From Jacaranda mimosifolia (taxonomy: Eukaryota > Streptophyta > Magnoliopsida > Lamiales > Bignoniaceae), in NCBI GenBank assembly GCA_018894105.1, contig CM032123.1:23599744-23663743 (forward strand): a stretch of 64,000 nt of DNA. The letters run 5' to 3'. Below are positions 57,966 through 64,000 of this stretch, piece by piece. A program made the position numbers and the translations under genes. Numbering within the stretch: the first letter of the stretch is position 1; each line of letters opens with the position of its first letter. The notes below the pieces were generated by a model that saw only the letters and a program-made list of their open reading frames with translations, made no database searches and was not told the DNA's origin.

Positions 57966-60339
57966 TCAACTCGAGCCTGCCACTTCACCTCCGACATCTC
58001 GAGCAGCACCTGTTGCCACCTCATCGACGACTTGGTTGAGCTCATCACTAGAATTCACTAGCACGACCATTGGGGGGCTTACGACTTCCTGTTCACCTAC
58101 AGAACGGGATAGGCTAGCCATCTCTGTTAAGAAAGTACGACCAGTGGGAGGGAAGTACACCGCAACATCAATCTTTCTATCCTTGAGATTGAGGGCGAAG
58201 TCACCAACGAATCTAAACTCTTTTCCTACCCTGACCACCATAAGATGGATAGGCATTTTAGCCTCCTCGACTGGCACAGCCTCATCGAACTCCTCAAGTT
58301 GTTCATTTACGACCACATTTAAGCGATCCTTATCCTCAAGTCCAACTAGTAGCCCAAGAACTAGAGCTGCTTGATAGCCTTCTGGAATGCTTCTTTGGTG
58401 TTGTCAAGTGCGTAAACGATGCTGGCATCTTGAAAAGATGGGCTGAGTAGAATTGTTGAACTGCTTTCTTATGAATGCTCGGCAACGACTTTAATAGCTC
58501 ACCTCGAGCATACTAGATAACACTGTCATATCCCAGCGCTCGACCAACACAGAGGCTACTTCCATCTCTAACCTTACTCTTTCAGTAGGTCATTTAAACA
58601 GCTTCTTTTAGTTATAGTGGCCATCAGTTCTACATCTTTCTATTTGACTTATTTCTCGAGCTCCCTAATTCTAGACTCCAGCAACTCTAGCTGAGTCTTG
58701 GACATTTTTGATTGTTCTTGTTCCTTTTGCAGCTCCTCGCGATTAGCCAAGGCCAGCTCATCCCTTTGATGAAAGTTATAGCCCCATTATCCTACCTGTG
58801 AGAAGAAAAAAATCAATCAAACAATCAATACAAACAAATACTTGCACAACAGCTAAATTCGAGCATAAACGTATCATGTTCATGTGATAGGCGAGTACGG
58901 TTTATTATTTATGAACAGAGAGGAAGAGGCCAGCACTCAGCATCTTCTTCTGATTGAAGAAAAAGAGGCCAGTAGTTAGTACTCCGCTCCTAGTATCATC
59001 GCCATATTGAAGACCCCCATGTTGGGACCGAACCTTGGGTTTGGGAAATTTGGCAAAGGAAATGATTCGTCATCAGGTCAAGGGCTAAAGAGGGAAGCAT
59101 CGAGAGCTTTCCTTTTCCCTTTCTCCTGGCTGTTATCTTCGAAGGGGGAACTGCTCCTCTGCAGTTCTCCTCTTCTGTCGAGGAGTAGGGCTAGCAACCT
59201 TAGCAATGACAGGCTGAGCAGGTGGTGGCGTGGTCAGAAACACTTGCTACACTGCGACACCTTGAGATGCAGCCTCTCAACAAGCAGTAGGGTTCATTAT
59301 TTCTATTTGATCTGAAATAACCACAAAAAAAAATATTTATACATACATATATATATCTATATATATTATTAACCAGAAACTATAAGCCAAAAAGAATAAC
59401 AACAATCAACAATTGTGTCCACCTAGTCGAGCATTGGCTGGCATATCCAGTCGAGCAGGCAACAAGCTTGCTAACACTGAGTTCTTAACTTCGGTGTACC
59501 CCGATGCCTCTATTTCTCCAAACTCGACTAGATTTTAGATAAATGTATTATTCCAAGTTAGGTTCTTGTCACCATGCATCTTAGACTAACCCCTCAACTA
59601 CCCTTAGGTATATTGAACCTGACCCCCCAGGGGTATTAATGAAAAAATAGCAATTTTTCTAGGTTTGACCATGCGAAGAAGGGGCATCACGGGTATCATT
59701 CAATGAGATTGGGCGGTAAGGTAATAAAAGCCTAACTCCTTGGTACTACCAAACGTTCGAGACATCGGGAGGTGAAATAGGTTAGCAAAATTTATGAAGA
59801 AAGGGGGTTAGTCGTGTATCAGCATTAAAACAACGAAACTATAAAGGATGAAAAAGCAGTTCGGGAGCACTTAGGTGATGCAAACCTGAAGGTCGGTTAG
59901 GTTGACTATAGGCTACGCTATTGGGAACCTAAGCCCACACTAAAGGGCATCCTCAAAGATTGTTATGTAACCAGATGAAGGTTGATGTATTTTATTACTA
60001 CGCTTAGGGGCAATTAATTCGAACTCCGGGGGAACATGATATAGATGCTTAATCAATTCTAAATCACTATCCTTCATCTCAGATCTTATATCACTATAAT
60101 GATCAGTTGTAAATAGCCTACCCCCAGATACTGGAGGTCGACTCACCTCCCTAGATGGTTGTATCACTTGAACTGTTAGAGGAACTAGAACTATCGCTTG
60201 AAGACTCACTAGTTCTATTAGTCGAGTCACTTACCCTCCCAGCCAAATCTACATCCGACCGTATCTCATCAGAATCACTCCCTCTACCGCTACCCTCCCA
60301 AAAAACTCTAAGCATGTTTGCTATAAAATAACTGGTCAA
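57966..60339 (-). pseudogene. Antisense extra reading frame of the Tat-type gypsy element (gypsy-type transposase-like domain)
   Basis: Minus-strand frames between pol and the 3' LTR. At the start (60,151-60,339) there is a serine-rich, acidic segment. Next (59,940-60,230) comes MKDSDLELIKHLYHVPPEFE and SSGYITIFEDAL, then a stop and CGLRFPIA, which fit the plant domain known as putative gypsy-type transposon (Transposase_28). At the C-terminal end a 116-codon frame (57,966-58,316) is acidic and valine-rich without a domain I know. Extra frames in this position, some antisense, are established for Tat-group elements; their role is not known. Several stops show that it is decayed. Confidence 0.7.
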
Positions 60340-60731
60340 AAGAGAATTAAACGAGATAAGATTGAAGGGAATTTACAAGGCTAACAAGAAGAGCAACTTC
60401 AGAATTCTTGATTAGAAGCGGTAAACATTGCAGAGCTAGACCTCACAAGATTATTTAAAAAATGGTAAATGAAGCAGTACAACGCACTATTATAGCCCCA
60501 GGCCAAAGGGTAAATCGACTAGCTAAATTGACCCATTTTCGGGCAATTATTATGTAGCCGCCAATCTTCTCTTTTATCTAACCAATGTAACTAACGCATT
60601 TATTGTTTTGAAACCCTAGTCAATATTTGAAAAGGTTGAGATCGGCATAGATTTATTGCAATTTTTCAAGTTAGCTACTCTCTATTCTTTTTCAACGCAC
60701 ACTCGATCAGGATTAGGAGTGGGGGGACTCA

Positions 60732-61538
60732 TGATATGGGAAAGACCAACAAGCCTAGCCTACAAATAGTCGACTAGGTGATCAACTAGGCCTAAAACCT
60801 CGATGGGCTATTTTGCCAACTCACTTACCAACATCTCATCAGTCAACCAGTATGCAGTTAATCAGGTCGAATATGAGCGTTGGACCCTCAGCTAAAGAGG
60901 CCTTTGGGTCCAAGGAGTCCCATTATCTCAACAAAATCATGACTAGGTGACTCACAAAGAAGGAAACATCTCGACACTAGGAGGTCGCTTGGAGAAACAT
61001 GAAGCATTTCCCCGCCACTAGTCACTGTCGCATTGAATGCACCACAACCACTACTCTAGCGCATTAAATGCGCGAATAGGTGGCATGGCTTCACATTTAT
61101 GAAGCATGCCTCCACATTAAATACGGAGATATCCTACATATCTTGGGGAAAAGGATAACACACTACTTAGAGAAGGTTTCAAGCGGAAGAAGACCTAAAG
61201 GTCCTCACACAAAGCCAAAGGCCCTCATTGCATTAGCAAGGGCATCACGAATGTTTTTAACCTTTTAAGAGAGGCTATAAATACCTTGTTGCAATCCCTC
61301 AGTATGGTATGCTCATTATCAATTTGGCCCTCACTCTGCTGCTTTTTTTTCTGGTCAATTTGCACTGACTTGAGCGCCGGAGTGCTATAACCGAGGGTTT
61401 TCTCGGCTAGCCTAACGTGTCTACTAGTTGCGGGACTAGACCTACTCCCGTCCAAGTAGTCCCCTCTTCAACTCATATTCTGGTCGATTTTAATGGGCCA
61501 GAAGCCAATCCATTGATAAATATGTCATACCATCATCA
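60732..61538 (+). repeat. 3' LTR of the plus-strand gypsy element
   Basis: 807 bp starting TGATATGGGAAAGACC, ending ATCATCA, matching 51,169-51,949. TATA box CTATAAATA at 61,275-61,283. GGAGTGGGGGGACTCA just upstream (60,716-60,731) is the polypurine tract. Confidence 0.88.
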
Positions 61539-61639
61539 GTATATACTAACTTGTGAACTCATTAATAAATCTGAACATAGATACAAATGGTTCGAAATTG
61601 ATTCAAACCAAAGATAAAACTCAATTGATAATGTAATTT

Positions 61640-62035
61640 GATAATGTAGTTATATACTTTGGGGGCCTTATATTGGTGTTAGGCAAAGGCAGTGCCCTTG
61701 ATAATGTAGCCACGTACCTTTTGGGGGGCCTTATAGTGGATTTATACATGATAGCCATCTACTTCCTATGGGCCTTATAGTGTGCTTAGCTAAGACAATG
61801 TCGTTGATGATGCGACCACATACTTGTGGGGCTTTTATAGTGGGCTTACACGTGGGACCCATGCACCATCTGAAGGCCTTATAATAGGCTATAGTGGGTT
61901 TACATTGAGACAATGCTAGTTAATGATGTGGCCGCATACCCCTAAGAGGTCTTATAGTGGGATTATGCATGGTAGCCATGTATCCATGGGAGCTTTATAG
62001 TGGGCTTACACTGAGATGATGTCGAGTTGATATCA
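61640..62035. repeat. Degenerate tandem repeat, unit about 105-115 bp
   Basis: Units start with GATAATGTAG or GATGATGCGACCACATAC at about 61,640, 61,700, 61,806 and 61,920. The half-unit GGCCTTATAGTGGGCTTA recurs about eight times. Such arrays often sit in LTRs or untranslated regions of gypsy elements; this one adjoins the gag-protease remnant to its right. Confidence 0.75.
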
Positions 62036-62329
62036 ATTCGAATTTTTGTGAGGTATTGATTGAGGCGTGTGCCTTAGAGGTCTTATTGAATAAGGTACTA
62101 TTCTACACAAATCGAAATTCAAGCAAGGGATAATATAAAAGAAATTCATCAAAATCATCAGGAAAGAAACAAAAGATGGCGTCCTAGTACGAGTTGGCTT
62201 TATTCAATTCTAATTCACATGACTCCTAACTGAGTGACAATAATACTTCAAGTATTGAAAGGAACACTCCAAACTATTATCATAACTTAACTAATTAGGA
62301 AAAAGAGAAAACATGTAGTAGCTTCTATG

Positions 62330-64000
62330 GCATGCTTAATTATGTTGGGGGTGGCTATCAGCATGATTATTATCATGGTGTTGAGATTATGGACTATACT
62401 TTTATCCTTGTATTTCCTCTTGCTATCTTGTACTTTCTTTGCTTGATCATTTCCAGTGGTAGGAGCCCTTATTTTCTCCAAGACGCTAGCATAGCATTCT
62501 CGCTGACGCATTGGTTGCCAATAGCTTCCTTCATTCTACTTGCAATGAGGAATTTCAATTTCATGTGGTATGTTGACACCATTACTTGAAATAAATTTAG
62601 GATAGGCCTCCCCAAAATGATGTTTAGGCTAATGAGGTCTTGACCACCATAAACTTTTCACTATTTTTGTAACTCACCAAAAATAAGGGCTTAGAAAGAG
62701 AGGTAGAGAGACTTCTCTCGATGTTTCCACCGTTTCACAAGTAGACCCCACCACAAGAATGTTAATCGTTTGTCCTACTATCAACTAGTATCTTCACCCA
62801 AAAATTGGAAAAAAAGGTAGAAATCACCAAGGCATCGTTGTGTCCTCCCAATCTGGCTCCACATCTTTTTCTCCAAAGGTGATCTTAGATATTATGGGAC
62901 TTATTTCATAAATTCCAAATATGAGGTCAACTGAATGAGCTTGAGTTTGCCCTTCTACTTATGGTAATGCCTTCGTTGTGTTTGATAAGTCTCATTTAGA
63001 CAATCTTCCAGAAATCCCTAAAATAACACAAAAAATAAGCAGATTCTCTAAATCTTGCTAACATTCCTGGTCCTTTAGCACCAAAAACCTATTAGGTCAT
63101 TGTCGGTAATCCTTACTTCCTCTAGCTCATGATCCCTTTTGCAACTGTTTTTTCTCTAAGCTATGTACTACTTAAGGTAACCCTTTTAGACTAGCCTCTC
63201 AATTCATCTTTTAGAGGTCAACATCTTTAGTAGTGTGTCTGTTGTCACCGTGGAAATGACTCTACTTGTCATATTTCTATCTCTTCAAGGCCTCCTGCAT
63301 CTTCTAAGTGGGATGTTGGATTAGGCTTTACTACAATGCCACATTTAATATCTCCATTCTAGGGCCCTTAAGCAGAGTGTAATTAGAGAAATTTTGGAAA
63401 GGACTATGCCTATAGTCTCATCTCTTCTTCTTGTTGTTGTTCACTGTTTACCCCGTGCCTTACAATTGCAGTTGGTGACTTCACTCAAATTGTAAAGCTC
63501 TATCCTTGTTAGAAAGTTGTCTAAGTGCTCATGAGGGTCCGCCGTGCTATTGAACTCTAGTGGGCCGATAATCTTTGTTCATAAAGGAAGTGCCTCTACC
63601 AAGATAGCTTAATAGAAGGGACTGCATCTCAAAAGGACAGCAGCTAAAGAGAGGTATTAACTCCCTCATTCTCTTGAGAGCTAAGGCACCAGTGAATGTG
63701 TGTGAACTCTTGTAATAGTGTGTAGTTATTGGGATGAGTTTGCTCGAAGGGAAGAGTGCATGTCTACTTATTGAGGAAAAATGAAAGAAGTAGTATCTCA
63801 CTTTAAGTTGTTCCTCCATTCTATCCTATCTAGGAACAATGAAGCCCCTCGGATCGAATAAGAGTATTGCAGCTATTCCTAAGGGGGCATTCTTTATCAT
63901 AATAGGTAATTGCTTTTGCTGTGGCTTAAGCAGAGGTATTCCCTAGCAACACCATTATACCTATTGAGTCATCTGCAGAACTTGTTACCCAGGAGGTAGG
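62330..64000 (-). pseudogene. Gag-protease part of a third Tat-type gypsy element
   Basis: Read on the minus strand from the right edge. The gag C-terminal motif is at about 63,200-63,260 (SHFHGDNRHTTKDVDL). ITFGEKDVEPDWEDTTMPW follows near 62,840-62,900. The protease active site is worn to FWVKILVDSRT at about 62,780-62,815 (DSR for DSG). The protease end STYHMKLKFLIAS lies at about 62,530-62,575. No reverse transcriptase follows; homology stops near 62,330, leaving 300 bp before the tandem repeat. Stops and frameshifts are numerous. Confidence 0.75.

Larger units (their letters stand above)
51169..61538 (+). mobile_element. Tat-type Ty3/gypsy element with both LTRs and an antisense extra frame
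   Basis: A 10.4 kb plus-strand element. Order is LTR 51,169-51,949, primer site 51,952, gag, protease, reverse transcriptase, RNase H, second RNase H, integrase (to about 57,230), a spacer with tandem repeats, an antisense reading frame (57,966-60,339), and LTR 60,732-61,538. The double RNase H and the extra frame mark the Tat group. Target duplication is imperfect: GTTAT before, GTATA after. All frames carry stops or shifts. Confidence 0.88.

Noticed and set aside
58036..58374. 112-codon plus-strand Ser/Thr-rich frame
   Set aside because: Mirror of the antisense extra frame of the gypsy element; the minus-strand reading is the better one.
62332..62589. 85-codon hydrophobic plus-strand frame resembling a membrane protein
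   Set aside because: It is antisense to the gag-protease remnant, whose minus-strand reading (STYHMKLKF) is a known gypsy segment.

Overview
The window is nuclear DNA of a flowering plant, most likely a eudicot. It is AT-rich and dominated by nested LTR retrotransposons, with one convincing intact host gene. The evidence is spliced introns with GT-AG borders, Ty1/copia and Ty3/gypsy proteins typical of plants, a plant-type hAT element, and a host protein that resembles a plant-specific membrane family. I cannot name the species.

Layout. (1) 1-15,996 is a nest of one Ty1/copia family, here called family N, on the minus strand. An autonomous but decayed copy occupies 5,744-15,996: 5' LTR 13,800-15,996, tRNA-iMet-type primer-binding site, 1.75 kb leader, gag, pol, and the remnant of its 3' LTR. 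A solo LTR (8,716-10,944) splits its gag/protease from its integrase. A second element enters from the left edge, and its 2.2 kb LTR is itself split by another solo LTR. (2) 15,997-20,305 is unclassified old sequence with GTT microsatellites. (3) 20,306-31,038 is a second, short-LTR copia element on the plus strand. It is broken in integrase by a complete family-N deletion derivative (22,878-28,527, LTRs and leader but no genes) and in reverse transcriptase by a 469 bp hAT-type element. (4) 31,181-34,829 is a family-N LTR containing another LTR. (5) 36,140 to about 43,100 is a minus-strand Tat-type gypsy element with its integrase cut off. (6) 43,100-51,000 is a roughly 8 kb island almost free of recognised transposons. 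It holds a gene with nine coding exons (46,959-49,797, plus strand, 528 aa) for a five-pass membrane protein. (7) 51,169-61,538 is a complete but mutated Tat-type gypsy element with two LTRs, double RNase H and an antisense extra reading frame. (8) 61,640-64,000 holds a tandem repeat and the gag-protease part of a third Tat-type element on the minus strand.

The most notable system is family N. Full-length, gene-less and solo-LTR forms sit together. The gene-less form keeps exactly the LTRs, primer site and long leader, which is what a parasite of the autonomous copy would need. Insertion order can be read from the nesting and from 5 bp or 8 bp target duplications at most junctions. All retrotransposon genes seen carry stops or frameshifts, so none looks active as it stands.
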